Below are positions 18,714 through 27,774 of a stretch of 64,000 bases of DNA, piece by piece; positions within the stretch are counted from its first letter, which is position 1, and every line of letters starts with the position of its first letter. The DNA lies in contig NZ_FUWZ01000001.1 in the NCBI RefSeq assembly GCF_900167135.1, positions 1 to 64,000 of the forward strand, written 5' to 3'. The notes beneath the pieces were generated by a model that was not told the DNA's origin, did no database searches, and saw nothing but the letters and a program-made list of their open reading frames with translations. A program made the translations under genes and the position numbers. Origin of the DNA: Chitinophaga eiseniae. Lineage in GTDB: Bacteria; Bacteroidota; Bacteroidia; Chitinophagales; Chitinophagaceae.

Positions 18714-18895
18714 ATTTTGTGGATTTAATTAGCATACATCTATTTCCTGGTAAATCAGATCCGTTTAAGGCTCTTCTTTCGTCATTATATCCTGGCAAAG
18801 TTGATATAGCAAAATTACTTAGGTGTCTTTCAACCGGGGAGTCTGTGTTGTAAATAAAAGTGTAACCTTTGTAAATAAATCGTAAAGGGGGTGTA

Positions 18896-18943
18896 AATAC
18901 ATTTAAATAAATACATTATATGTAATATTTATTTAAATGTATT
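18896..18943. repeat. 17-bp perfect inverted repeat upstream of the 19063 promoter
   Basis: AATACATTTAAATAAAT (18896-18912) and its exact reverse complement (18927-18943) flank a 14-base, itself near-palindromic, spacer. The right arm ends 6 bases before the -7 box TACTTTTG and occupies the -33 position, where no TTG is found. Confidence 0.8.
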
Positions 18944-18949
18944 GTTGAC

Positions 18950-18957
18950 TACTTTTG
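18950..18957 (+). promoter_or_regulatory. -7 element for the 19063 surface-protein gene
   Basis: TACTTTTG matches TAnnTTTG. The -33 region is taken up by the arm of an inverted repeat rather than a TTG, suggesting that an activator or repressor controls this promoter. Confidence 0.5.
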
Positions 18958-19062
18958 CGTCGTATATCTGAGGAAAGCACCTGTACTGCACAAAATAGTC
19001 CAGGGTAGCTCATATGAATAACTAACAAACTTTTTTTCATCACTGTTAACTTAAATAAACCT

Positions 19063-19917
19063 ATGAGATTATTTTATTTGTTTGTCCCGTTATTCTGCCT
19101 TTTAGTTGCGGATGTTTATGCCCAAAAAAATTGGCTTCCGGATTCAGGAAAAGTTGGTATTGGAACGGATTCTCCCACTGTGCAGCTGGATGTCAGGGGC
19201 GAATTTAGCCTGGGCGTATTATCTTCAAAGGGAGGGCAGGCTTACAGCATCGGTCTTACAAGGGCGGGAGCGCAATTGTATGGTGTCACCAGTATAGGTC
19301 TCCGGTTGGGCGGTACTTTAAACAGTGGAGACGCCGCCATACTTCCGAACGGAAATGTAGGCATTGGCACCACTTCTCCGGGGTTGAAACTGGATGTAAA
19401 CGGCGTTTTCAGAAGCAATGGTATGGTGACGCTGTTGGGCCCCGGTACGGCTTCTGAACTGAACAGCACCACCAAGAGAGGGGTGTATATTGATAATGGT
19501 GTTAGCACTGGTTGGGATTTGCTGACACTCAGGAATGATTCCGGAACTATGATGACGGTAACCGGAGCGGGTAGTGTAGGCATCGGAACAAAAAAGCCGC
19601 TGGGATACAAACTGGCTGTTGAAGGTACCATTGCCGCCAGGAGAGTTAAAGTAACCCAGGAGAGCTGGGCAGACTATGTGTTTCTTCCCGATTATAAACT
19701 CCCGTCAATTGAAGAACTGGAGCGGTATATAGTCAGCAAAGGTCATCTGCCGGGTGTACCTTCTGCCGAAGAAGTGAAAAGCGACGGGGTGGACTTGGGA
19801 GAAATGAACAAGATCTTACTGGAAAAAGTGGAAGAGCTTTCTCTGTATATCATTTCGTTAAAGAAGCAGCTGGATGTGCAACAGTCGCAAATAAGCGCCT
19901 TGCAGCAGAAACAATAA
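19063..19917 (+). CDS. Exported surface/tail-fibre-like protein with GIGT repeats
   Basis: The 284-residue protein begins with a signal peptide (MRLFYLFVPLFCLLVADVYAQ). It carries at least three copies of the VGIGTxxPxxxLDVxG motif (about residues 31, 99 and 173), seen in fibre-like surface proteins of Bacteroidota. The C terminus (about 210-284) has the characteristic FLPDYKLPSIEELERY / HLPGVPSAEEV / LGEMNKILLEKVEEL sequence and ends in a coiled coil (SLKKQLDVQQSQISALQQK). The fold is probably a trimeric or fibrous structure with a C-terminal assembly segment. The role on the cell surface is unknown. Confidence 0.75.
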   Translation: MRLFYLFVPLFCLLVADVYAQKNWLPDSGKVGIGTDSPTVQLDVRGEFSLGVLSSKGGQAYSIGLTRAGAQLYGVTSIGLRLGGTLNSGDAAILPNGNVGIGTTSPGLKLDVNGVFRSNGMVTLLGPGTASELNSTTKRGVYIDNGVSTGWDLLTLRNDSGTMMTVTGAGSVGIGTKKPLGYKLAVEGTIAARRVKVTQESWADYVFLPDYKLPSIEELERYIVSKGHLPGVPSAEEVKSDGVDLGEMNKILLEKVEELSLYIISLKKQLDVQQSQISALQQKQ

Positions 19918-19980
19918 CGGATATTTGCCGTAGTGAAAGCCATATTCGACCCTTGGCCCTGCGAAAAGATGGAGGTAAGC

Positions 19981-20004
19981 GAAGCGGGGTAGACACCCCG
20001 CTTC
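19981..20004. terminator. GC-rich hairpin between convergent genes
   Basis: GAAGCGGGGT and ACCCCGCTTC pair perfectly around AGAC. It lies between the stop codons of two convergent genes but has no T-run on either side, so it may stabilise 3' ends rather than terminate by itself. Confidence 0.5.
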
Positions 20005-20019
20005 CATCAGTTACCTGTT

Positions 20020-21366
20020 TTAATTGGTTTTTTTCATCACTCCGGGATATACGATCCCATCCGCCTCTTTCAGCGGAATACCTAGTAATTTAGCCACCAG
20101 TGGCGCTACATCTGTCAGTTCTATTACGGGAACGGTTATATGTTCTCCCAGGCCTGCGCCATAGGCGATAAAGCCGGTCTGTATCTCTCTGAAATCAGGG
20201 AAGTACCCATGTGCGCCGCCATGCGCTTTTTTAATGGCTTCTCCTTCTTTGTTGCCGGAGAAGGCTATGCCCTGCACGGCGGTGAGTGCCAGCACTGCGT
20301 CCGGATCGGCGCCTGTCTTTGCCAGCGCAGGCTGTTCTATTACCCGGAACTGTTTACGGATGCCTTCCGGTAGTTCGTTCAGCATGGTTTTTACCTGCTG
20401 CAGTGTTTTCTGATCTTTTTTGTCTTTCAGTTTAAGGAAGGTGGACCCGCCACCGCTGTGGAACAGCGCTTTCCAGCTGCCTGGATTTTCTTTGGTGCCG
20501 GCCAGTCCTTTCTGTGCCAGCCATACGTTGGGCGACAGCGAAGTGTGGATGTCCACGAAGCCGTGGTCGCCGGTGATGATGATGGCGGTACTGTCGCTGA
20601 TACCAGCTTTTTCGATGGCTTCGAGGATGGTGCCGATGCCATGGTCGGCAGAAGCGACCGCGGTGGCTACGGCGTTACCTTCCCGGCCTTCGCGGTGCTG
20701 CACCTCGTCGGTGCAGGGGAGGTGTACGGTCAGCAGGTTGGGCTTATAGCGGCGGATCAGGTAAGCGGCCATGCGGCTGAGCGTTTCATTCATACCGAGG
20801 TAACGGAGGTTCATGTCGGTGGACTGTAACTCGCCGGTAGCATTTTTTTGCACTTCCTCGAAGAGGCCTTTAGGGGTGGACTGCTCGCTGGTAGGCGCTC
20901 TGCGGTCACCGGGATTGCTCAGGGAAAAGGTCTCAGGGATATTGTAGGTCACCGGGGCGCCGACAGACACCGGCCAGGATACGGACGCAGAGATCATTCC
21001 TGCTTTGCCCACGGCATCCCAGAGCGTTTCTGCCTTGATGTGACTGGTCTCTGAATACCAGCGGCCGCTGGCCCCTTCCGGTTCGAAAGGGGTGTTGTAC
21101 CAGATGCCGTGTTTGGCGGGTTTTACGCCTGTGATAAGGGTGGTATGGGATGGATAGGTGATCGTTGGGAAGATGCCGGTGACGCCGGTGGCGTGTACGC
21201 CTTTCTCTTTCATCCGTTGCATATTGGGCGCCGGCCAGGAACGGTCGAGATAAAAATCAGGACGGAAACCGTCAATGCTGATCAATATCACATATTTAGC
21301 CTGCTGTGCCATGATACTGGTGGATGATAACAATAAGGCATATACGAAGAATAATATTTTTTTCAT
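20020..21366 (-). CDS. Exported nucleotide pyrophosphatase/phosphodiesterase-type alkaline phosphatase superfamily enzyme (locus B)
   Basis: The start at 21366 gives a clean signal peptide (MKKILFFVYALLLSSTSIMAQ) and 448 residues; the frame opens 14 codons earlier. Motifs of the NPP branch are present: SIDGFRPDFY (metal aspartate), PSHTTLITG (threonine nucleophile), the SADHG and GDHGFVDIH metal sites, and HGGAHGYFPDF near the C terminus. These enzymes hydrolyse phosphodiester or pyrophosphate bonds, for example in nucleotides or phospholipid head groups. The gene starts 10 bases after the SusD-like gene, so it is the last gene of locus B. Confidence 0.92.
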   Translation of the reverse strand: MKKILFFVYALLLSSTSIMAQQAKYVILISIDGFRPDFYLDRSWPAPNMQRMKEKGVHATGVTGIFPTITYPSHTTLITGVKPAKHGIWYNTPFEPEGASGRWYSETSHIKAETLWDAVGKAGMISASVSWPVSVGAPVTYNIPETFSLSNPGDRRAPTSEQSTPKGLFEEVQKNATGELQSTDMNLRYLGMNETLSRMAAYLIRRYKPNLLTVHLPCTDEVQHREGREGNAVATAVASADHGIGTILEAIEKAGISDSTAIIITGDHGFVDIHTSLSPNVWLAQKGLAGTKENPGSWKALFHSGGGSTFLKLKDKKDQKTLQQVKTMLNELPEGIRKQFRVIEQPALAKTGADPDAVLALTAVQGIAFSGNKEGEAIKKAHGGAHGYFPDFREIQTGFIAYGAGLGEHITVPVIELTDVAPLVAKLLGIPLKEADGIVYPGVMKKTN

Positions 21367-21376
21367 GATGATGGTT

Positions 21377-22798
21377 TTAAGGAATGAGCGGGAAAATCTC
21401 TTTAGCATGTTTGTTCTTTACCAGTACGGCATTCATGTCGTACTTCATGGTAACAACACCATTGGCTTTGTCATATGTGAAATCGTCCATGCCACGGCCC
21501 AGCGGGATAAAGGCGGGGATTTGCGCTTTCAGGTGCTCCTGTTTTACATGGGGATTGTTGAGCTGCTCGGTTTGCGATACCGGGAATTTGATACCCAGAT
21601 CGGTCATCCTCCTGCCTTCTGCAATAAAGATCTCCTGGCGCAGCCGATAGAGCATATACAACAGCTGATCTTCCGTGATGGCGGCATCGAGGTCGCCATC
21701 CGTTACCATCGTGCCGGATACCGTATATACTTTAACGTTGCCTGCCTGCCGGTCCAATACGTAATTGCTGCGCGGGGTGTCGTTAGCATCGAACTTTACC
21801 TGTACGGCTTTCAACGGGTAGTCGGTGCGATTGCCACCATTGCGGGTCTCCTTTTTATCATCTGCCATCACGGCCGGTCGGTTGGCCACCACCTGCAGTA
21901 ACTGCTTCAGTGAGCTGCGGCCTTCGGTGAGGTTGCCGGCGGCGATCTGTGTTTCTGCAAGTATCAGCCAGCTTTCCTCTGCTTTAACGATGGTTACCGG
22001 CTTCTGATCATTGGCTGCCAGACCGGTGTGGAAATACTTCGGGTCCAGGAAGTCCAGCCGCGGCAACGGTGCAAACTCATTGTTGGTAGAGGAGAAGAGG
22101 TAGGTCTGCATGTCGTTGGTCACATTGTTCACGCCGTCATATTTTACCTGGCGCAACAACGTACCATTGTTATTGATAGCGGCGGCAGCGAATTTGGCGG
22201 CATTGGCTGCGTCACCGAGCGCGTAGTAAGCCCTTGCTTTGAGCAACGTATAGGCGGCTGTTTCTGTGGCGTTTTTACTTAAGGCGATCGCCTGGTCCAG
22301 CTGACGGACTGCCTTCTGCAGATGTTCCGCTGGTGTAAGTACAGGCCCGCCGGCACTGCCCGGAAGCGCTACGAACAGCTCTCCGCTGAGCATATGCGCA
22401 TAGGCGCTGCTGAAATATACTTCTGCCGAATCGGCGGCGGTGGCGGCAGGATCGGCCGGCAACACTTTGCCGAGGCCGTACTCAGACATCTCCCGCAAGC
22501 GCTGTATCTGTATCTGCAGATTGTTGACATCAAGATCATAATAGTCGATCTGGGGAATGTCGAACACCTTACTGCTCAGCGTGCGGTTGTTGTAATAGTT
22601 GTCGGACACCAGTTCTGTAGACACCACCACCTGGTTCATCGTCAGCGCCAGCTGCCTGCGCAGGCCGGTCACCCAGCTGGCAGCGGCATTGGGATTCTCC
22701 AGGAACACCGGTTCTGTAACATTCGGATTTAATACGGAACAGCTGTCCATAGCAAGCATACCTGCAAAGAGGGCAGCGGTGATATATCTTTTTTTCAT
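21377..22798 (-). CDS. SusD/RagB-like outer-membrane lipoprotein (locus B)
   Basis: The 473-residue protein has a lipoprotein-type signal ending at Cys20 (AMDSC, an unusual lipobox with Asp before Ser). Helical repeats rich in Ala (about 130-215) and the segment LRQEIFIAEGRRMTDLGIKFP near 400 fit the SusD fold, although sequence identity to classical SusD is low. It directly follows the SusC gene (11 bases) and precedes the phosphodiesterase. The likely role is ligand capture for the adjacent SusC. Confidence 0.85.
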   Translation of the reverse strand: MKKRYITAALFAGMLAMDSCSVLNPNVTEPVFLENPNAAASWVTGLRRQLALTMNQVVVSTELVSDNYYNNRTLSSKVFDIPQIDYYDLDVNNLQIQIQRLREMSEYGLGKVLPADPAATAADSAEVYFSSAYAHMLSGELFVALPGSAGGPVLTPAEHLQKAVRQLDQAIALSKNATETAAYTLLKARAYYALGDAANAAKFAAAAINNNGTLLRQVKYDGVNNVTNDMQTYLFSSTNNEFAPLPRLDFLDPKYFHTGLAANDQKPVTIVKAEESWLILAETQIAAGNLTEGRSSLKQLLQVVANRPAVMADDKKETRNGGNRTDYPLKAVQVKFDANDTPRSNYVLDRQAGNVKVYTVSGTMVTDGDLDAAITEDQLLYMLYRLRQEIFIAEGRRMTDLGIKFPVSQTEQLNNPHVKQEHLKAQIPAFIPLGRGMDDFTYDKANGVVTMKYDMNAVLVKNKHAKEIFPLIP

Positions 22799-22809
22799 GA
22801 TTGACAGGT

Positions 22810-25800
22810 TTAGAAGTTTAAACGTAAAGTGCCTATGAACTGCCGCGGCGCTGAATAAGTGGCGTAGGAGATACCGCCGGTGGTGGCGCCTCCCTGGCCC
22901 TGCGCGCTGCCGCTGATGGTAGATTCCGGATCGAAGGAAGAAGCGGCGAAATTCAGCGGATTAACGGCAGAGAAACCTACTGTGGCGGATTTGATCACTT
23001 TGTTGAACATTGCCGGTTTCCAGCTGTAACTGCAACCGATCAGCCTGATCTTCAGATAGTCGGTTTTTTCGGTGAACATATTCGTGAAGTTCAGCCAGTT
23101 GCTCCGCTTGTTTTTATCGATTTCAGCCTGTGGAATACCCTCGGTACCGGCGCCATAGTTAAACCGGAACTGCCGGTCAAACGAGTTGGCATAAGCCCCC
23201 TTTTGATAATCGCCGTTGACGAAGAAATTAAACTGTTTGTAACGCAGGTTCAGGCCCAGGCTACCGAAGAGATTCGGAATAGTGGTGCCGAGGTTCTGCT
23301 GTGCGGTAGTGGTCTGTAACACGCCATCAGGGCCAAATACACCGTAGTTGCCGCGCAGGAAGCCGATAGGGTATCCTTCCTGTACCACGGTCTGAATGGT
23401 ACGAGCGCTGAAACCGTTGATGTTAAAAGGCGCCACACCGCCGGCGCTTTCCACATTATTGTACATGGTGTTGACAGAGGCGTTCAGGCGGAGGGTAAAG
23501 TCTTTGGTGTCTACCGGGATAGCGGTGATGCTCAGCTCCCAGCCACGGTTCAGGATCTTACCAACATTGTACAGCTGTGACAGCGACTGTCCTGTGGATG
23601 GCGTCGGTGGCACATAGAACAGGGCGTCTTTGGTAACAGCATTGTAATAACCCGCGGATATCAACAGGCGGTCTTTCAGGAGGCCCAGGTCGATGCCGGC
23701 CTCCAGCGTCTGTGTTTTTTCCGGCTTCAGGTTATCATTGCCCGGCTGGCCGAAGAACGCCGCCTGATCGCTGTTATAGCCCTGGAAGGCGATGGTTCTT
23801 TCATTGGCGAACGCTGTTGGCAGGTTCCCCGCAATGCCAAAACCGCCGCGTACTTTGGCGGAAGACAACACCTGTCCGATGCCGGCGAACCATGGCTCTG
23901 CGCTGGGGATATAAGAGAACCCGACTTTAGGGTAATATTGAATACCGATGTTACGGCCAAAGGCAGGGTTACCGTCGCCACGGATACCCAGGTCGAGGAA
24001 CAGTTTATTTTTAAAACCGATGTTTTCCTGCAGGTAGATACCATAATTCACTACTTCCAGGTAGAACTCATCGCTGGTTTTGGAGGCGGCGTCTTTGATA
24101 TTCCTGGCGCCGTCGCGGATGTTGCTGCCGTTGTAGGCGATCTGCTGATCTTCATTGCGGAAGAACTGCGTGCCGGCGGTGGTAACGAAGGAGAACTGGC
24201 CTGTTTTCCATTCGTGCTGCCCGTTCAGCTCCAGCGTGATACCGAGATATTTGCGATCATTGTTGGTGATGCTGCCCTGGTCCTTTACCGGGTTGCCGGT
24301 GGTGAAAGACAGGTATTTGTTGGTGGTGATCACCTGGTTTTTCTGTACCCGGTAATCGATGCCGCCGGTAGCTTTAAACACAAGGTTCTTCAGCGGACGG
24401 TATTTAAACGACTGGGAAGTCTGAAAACGGTTGACCGTGATATCGTTGTCCTGCAAACGTTCTGCTTCGCGGACATAGTTTTTCATTTTCTGAAATTCCG
24501 CCTCGGAGAGGTCGTCAATGTTGGGGTTGAATTTTGGTCCGGTGATGGCAGAAGCGCCGCTCTCCGTAAACCACAGGCCCGTATAGCCGCCCTGGTTACC
24601 ATTACGGGTGCGTTTGTATTTATTGTTGACATAGGTAAAGGAACTTTCGTACGTCACTTTTTCTCCGAGGCCTGCACGGAAACCGGTACTGAAGTCGATC
24701 TTACGGTTGCTGTTCTGATTGAATATTTCCGTGCCCTGTGTGTTGAGATAATTACCGGAAAAGCTGTAGCCGAATTTATCCTGGCCGCCGTTGAGACCGA
24801 TATGATGTTTCTGGTAGAGGCCATTTTGCATCAACAGGTCTTGGGTCCGTTTGAAGTGAAGGAAGTCGGCGGTGGGTGTTTCAATACCCATCTGTGTTTC
24901 CGCGTTGACCGCCACGTTGCCGGCGCCTCCCTTTTTGGTGAAGATCTGGATAACGCCGTTGGCGGCATCGGAGCCATAGAGGGTAGTGGCAGCGCCGCCG
25001 TTGATGTATTCTATCTTCTCGATATTCTCCATCGGAATGTCGGAGATGGCGCTGATGGCAGCGCCCTGTGCGCTGCCGCCGCCCAGTGCAGACACCGTGT
25101 TGAGATTGTCCATACGAACACCGTCTACATAGATGATCGGTGTGGAGTTCACAAAGGCGGAGTTAACGCCTCTCGCGCGTATGATGGAGGTCGCGCCGGC
25201 CTGGCCGCCGGTAAGCTTGATCTGTGCGTTGGGCAGCCGGGACTGTAACAACTGATCGATCCTGGTGGCAGGGGCATCTTCGATATCACGGGCGCCGATG
25301 CTCACCACGTTGGAAGACAGGCGGCGGCGGGCGATGTCCACGCCCTGGCCGGTTACCACTACTTCATCGAGCCCCAGGCGGTCTTCTTCCAGCTGAATAT
25401 GCAGGCCTGTACAGTTATCTCTCTTCAGTATTATTTCTTTCTTCTTAAAACCCATGAAATAGACGGCCAGCGTAATTTCTTCTTTGCCAGCCGGAAAGCC
25501 CAGGGAGAAACGGCCTTCCACGTCTGTCTGAGCGCCGGAGGAACTTCCTTTGATACTGATGCTGACACCGGGTAAAGGCTCATGGGTTTTAGCGTCTGTA
25601 ATACGGCCGCTGATCTTTACCACCTGTTGCTGGCCGTTGGGTTGTATCAGCAGGTATTTGTCATTCACCTGTACTACGTTGACCGGAAAAGAGCTCAACA
25701 GCTCTCTCAGGACTACGGCCACAGTTTTACCACTGGCAGCGTAGCTGACCTTACTTTCAGCAGGGATGGCGCTGATGTCGTATCCGATGGTCAGCGATGA

Positions 25801-26004
25801 TTGTTTTTCGATCATCTGCAGTACATTTTTCATCGGGAGTTCTTTCGCCCGGATGTCCACCCTGATCTTTTCCATGGACTGGCCTTCCATGTGCGCGGCA
25901 GAGGCCATAGAGGTGGAAAGGAATGCGAAAAAGAGTGCTAGTCTCATTTTTAAGGAAAAAAGAGTTTTGACCGGCTTGACGCAACCGGCGTAAAAATTTC
26001 TCAT
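22810..26004 (-). CDS. SusC/RagA-family TonB-linked outer-membrane protein with STN domain (locus B)
   Basis: The start at 26004 is chosen; the frame extends upstream to 26052 without a signal. The 1064-residue protein has a long N-terminal export signal (hydrophobic core about 20-36), an STN signalling domain (about 47-125, IRVDIRAKELPMKNVLQMIE to VNDKYLLIQP), a carboxypeptidase-regulatory-like domain (about 130-205), a plug with TLYGSDAANGVIQIFTKKG near 355, and a barrel ending in FIGTLRLNF. The STN domain is the part that contacts FecR, so this is a sensing as well as an importing transporter, consistent with the upstream sigma/FecR genes. Confidence 0.95.
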   Translation of the reverse strand: MRNFYAGCVKPVKTLFSLKMRLALFFAFLSTSMASAAHMEGQSMEKIRVDIRAKELPMKNVLQMIEKQSSLTIGYDISAIPAESKVSYAASGKTVAVVLRELLSSFPVNVVQVNDKYLLIQPNGQQQVVKISGRITDAKTHEPLPGVSISIKGSSSGAQTDVEGRFSLGFPAGKEEITLAVYFMGFKKKEIILKRDNCTGLHIQLEEDRLGLDEVVVTGQGVDIARRRLSSNVVSIGARDIEDAPATRIDQLLQSRLPNAQIKLTGGQAGATSIIRARGVNSAFVNSTPIIYVDGVRMDNLNTVSALGGGSAQGAAISAISDIPMENIEKIEYINGGAATTLYGSDAANGVIQIFTKKGGAGNVAVNAETQMGIETPTADFLHFKRTQDLLMQNGLYQKHHIGLNGGQDKFGYSFSGNYLNTQGTEIFNQNSNRKIDFSTGFRAGLGEKVTYESSFTYVNNKYKRTRNGNQGGYTGLWFTESGASAITGPKFNPNIDDLSEAEFQKMKNYVREAERLQDNDITVNRFQTSQSFKYRPLKNLVFKATGGIDYRVQKNQVITTNKYLSFTTGNPVKDQGSITNNDRKYLGITLELNGQHEWKTGQFSFVTTAGTQFFRNEDQQIAYNGSNIRDGARNIKDAASKTSDEFYLEVVNYGIYLQENIGFKNKLFLDLGIRGDGNPAFGRNIGIQYYPKVGFSYIPSAEPWFAGIGQVLSSAKVRGGFGIAGNLPTAFANERTIAFQGYNSDQAAFFGQPGNDNLKPEKTQTLEAGIDLGLLKDRLLISAGYYNAVTKDALFYVPPTPSTGQSLSQLYNVGKILNRGWELSITAIPVDTKDFTLRLNASVNTMYNNVESAGGVAPFNINGFSARTIQTVVQEGYPIGFLRGNYGVFGPDGVLQTTTAQQNLGTTIPNLFGSLGLNLRYKQFNFFVNGDYQKGAYANSFDRQFRFNYGAGTEGIPQAEIDKNKRSNWLNFTNMFTEKTDYLKIRLIGCSYSWKPAMFNKVIKSATVGFSAVNPLNFAASSFDPESTISGSAQGQGGATTGGISYATYSAPRQFIGTLRLNF

Positions 26005-26113
26005 TTTTGTAGTGTTTTTAATGTGATTCGTTAAAAATGCTGTGCCTTCCAACAGGCGCAGGAACTAAACCGGGGGTGTTGGTAGCACTTCCGGTTTTTT
26101 GTTGGTCTAATGA

Positions 26114-27067
26114 CTAGTGTGCATAGGTTTTACTGTAAATGATGATTTGTTTATTTTCTTGTTTATAGGTGATACCGGTAAGACCGGCTAATACATCGAG
26201 GATATTGTGAATGTTTTCCCTGCGGAAGCGGATATTATAATGGGCGGTGTCGGCAGGGGTGGTATACAGCTGTATACGGACAGGATACTGCCGCTGCAGT
26301 TCCGTTGCCATGCCCGCCAGCGTATAGCCGTTGAAGTCCAGTATAGCCTGCTGCCACTGGCCTATCAGGGCGGTATCTTCGTGCCCTTTGATGACAAGGC
26401 CGCTCCCGTTGTCATATTGCAGGGTCTCGTTATTTTCCAGGATATAATTTTTGCCGGCTGCAGCTACCTGTACTTTTCCGCTGGCAACTGCCACCCTGGC
26501 GTTCTCTCCGCCGGGATAGCTGCGGACGTTAAAAGCGGTGCCCAGCACGGTGGTGGTCAGCGGACCATGCTTCACCCTGAAGGGGCGCGCCGGGTCGGGA
26601 TGTATCACAAAAAAAGCTTCTCCGTCCAGTGTGACCGTTCTTTCGTGCTGTCCGAAGTGGGCTGCCACGCGCAGGGTACTGCCTGCATTGAGGGTCACGA
26701 TACTGCTGTCCGGCAGGAGGAGCTGCCTGGTTGTCCCCACGCCTGTTTGCACAATAAGGGGGGGGGCCGGCTGGTAGCGTGTGTAGAGCCATCCGCCCAG
26801 GCTGACGAAGAGTGCTGTCATTGCGGCATATCGCAGCCACGCCCGCTGATAAAGTGGTTTTGCGGGTAGTGTTTGCCGGATGACATGCTGCAGTATTGAC
26901 TGCTGCAATATCGCCCGCTCTTCGGGAGATAAGGCAGATGAAGCAGGGGCATGAAGGGTACTGTACCAGTACTCCACCTGCTCCTGTTCTTTAGGAGAGG
27001 CATTGCCCTGGAGGTATCTTGTCAGCAGCGCTTTGGCGCCGCCCTGATGTTGTTGCGGATGGTCCAT
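26114..27067 (-). CDS. FecR-family anti-sigma factor (locus B)
   Basis: The 317-residue protein has a cytoplasmic N-terminal region with the usual YLQGNASPKEQEQVEYW segment (about 18-37), a transmembrane helix (about 82-100), a periplasmic FecR domain (about 110-205, with LPDSSIVTLNAGSTLRV and VLGTAFNVRSYPG) and a DUF4974-type C terminus (about 240-312). It relays the state of the STN-bearing SusC to the sigma factor encoded 45 bases upstream. The gap of 109 bases to susC is long enough for a separate sigma-dependent promoter; a short AAACCGG/CCGGTTT hairpin lies there. Confidence 0.92.
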   Translation of the reverse strand: MDHPQQHQGGAKALLTRYLQGNASPKEQEQVEYWYSTLHAPASSALSPEERAILQQSILQHVIRQTLPAKPLYQRAWLRYAAMTALFVSLGGWLYTRYQPAPPLIVQTGVGTTRQLLLPDSSIVTLNAGSTLRVAAHFGQHERTVTLDGEAFFVIHPDPARPFRVKHGPLTTTVLGTAFNVRSYPGGENARVAVASGKVQVAAAGKNYILENNETLQYDNGSGLVIKGHEDTALIGQWQQAILDFNGYTLAGMATELQRQYPVRIQLYTTPADTAHYNIRFRRENIHNILDVLAGLTGITYKQENKQIIIYSKTYAH

Positions 27068-27112
27068 ACAGAGAGAATCTCTCCGGCGGACGGTAAGTAC
27101 CGCTATGTTGTG

Positions 27113-27730
27113 TTACGGAATTATTAAGTTGTTATAAGAGGGAATTGCCAGCAATAAAAGTAAGGTACTGAGATAATGTTCATTGCCATGCAGCCGTGTG
27201 CGAAGGATACGTAGCGCCAGCGTAATGTTGTTCTTCACCGTTTGCTCGGAAAGCGACATTTGCAGTGCGATGTCTTTGAGGCTCAGATTGCCTTCGCGGC
27301 TCAACAGGTAAGGTGTTTTAAGGCGCTCTGGCAGCTGATCCACCTCCTGCCGGATATGATGTTCCAGCTCTTTCATGTACAGCTGCGTTTCCGCGTTGTT
27401 TTCCATCTGCCTGTCGGCCGCGGCTTCCAGTAGTATATCGTTGTAAATAGTAACCCCCGGTCTGGAAAAATAATCGATGATGGCATAACGGGCAGCCTGG
27501 TAGAGATAGGCCGTAAGCCGCCCGTTGACGCCGGCATGCAGGTGCCCGCGGTTGTTCCAGCAGCTGATAAAAATATCCTGCACAATATCCTGGGCGTCCG
27601 CCCCTTGTCTGATCCGCGATTTCGTATAGGTATAAACTTCTTCCCAGTAGCGGTTGACAAAGGCGGTGAAAGCTGTGTGATTCCCCTGCTGAATCAATAA
27701 TAACAACCGATGGTCCGTTAGCTTTTCCAT
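27113..27730 (-). CDS. RNA polymerase ECF sigma factor, FecI-like (locus B)
   Basis: The start at 27730 (MEKLTDHRLLLLIQQG, 205 residues) is preferred over 27742, because the latter ATG sits inside a -7 element (TAAGTTTG, 27747-27740). Region 2 spans about 20-90 (AFTAFVNRYWEEVYTYTKSR, DAQDIVQDIFISCW) and region 4 about 130-185 (LSLKDIALQMSLSEQTVKNNI). The protein ends in a hydrophobic tail (STLLLLLAIPSYNNLIIP), which could sit in the membrane near FecR. It heads locus B. Confidence 0.92.
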   Translation of the reverse strand: MEKLTDHRLLLLIQQGNHTAFTAFVNRYWEEVYTYTKSRIRQGADAQDIVQDIFISCWNNRGHLHAGVNGRLTAYLYQAARYAIIDYFSRPGVTIYNDILLEAAADRQMENNAETQLYMKELEHHIRQEVDQLPERLKTPYLLSREGNLSLKDIALQMSLSEQTVKNNITLALRILRTRLHGNEHYLSTLLLLLAIPSYNNLIIP

Positions 27731-27739
27731 ATCCGGGAG

Positions 27740-27747
27740 CAAACTTA
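27740..27747 (-). promoter_or_regulatory. -7 element just before the locus B sigma gene
   Basis: TAAGTTTG on the minus strand matches TAnnTTTG and ends 9 bases before the ATG at 27730-27728, nearly the same arrangement as in locus A. A leaderless or near-leaderless transcript is predicted. No TTG lies at 19 bases; a palindrome (27775-27804) occupies the region further upstream. Confidence 0.5.
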
Positions 27748-27774
27748 GACAGCAGATGTGAACTGAATATTAAG

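Larger units (their letters stand above)
18714..19062. other. Divergent promoter region with a long palindrome
   Basis: This region serves two divergent genes. On the minus strand TAATTTTG (18817-18810) would start the 18713 gene with a leader of about 90 bases. On the plus strand TACTTTTG (18950-18957) would start the 19063 gene with a leader of about 98 bases. Between them lies an AT-rich inverted repeat, listed separately. No gene was seen. Confidence 0.6.

Noticed and set aside
23938-25248. 436-codon frame on the plus strand inside the locus B SusC gene
   Set aside because: It has no promoter and lies opposite a SusC with intact plug and barrel. The composition is that of a shadow frame.
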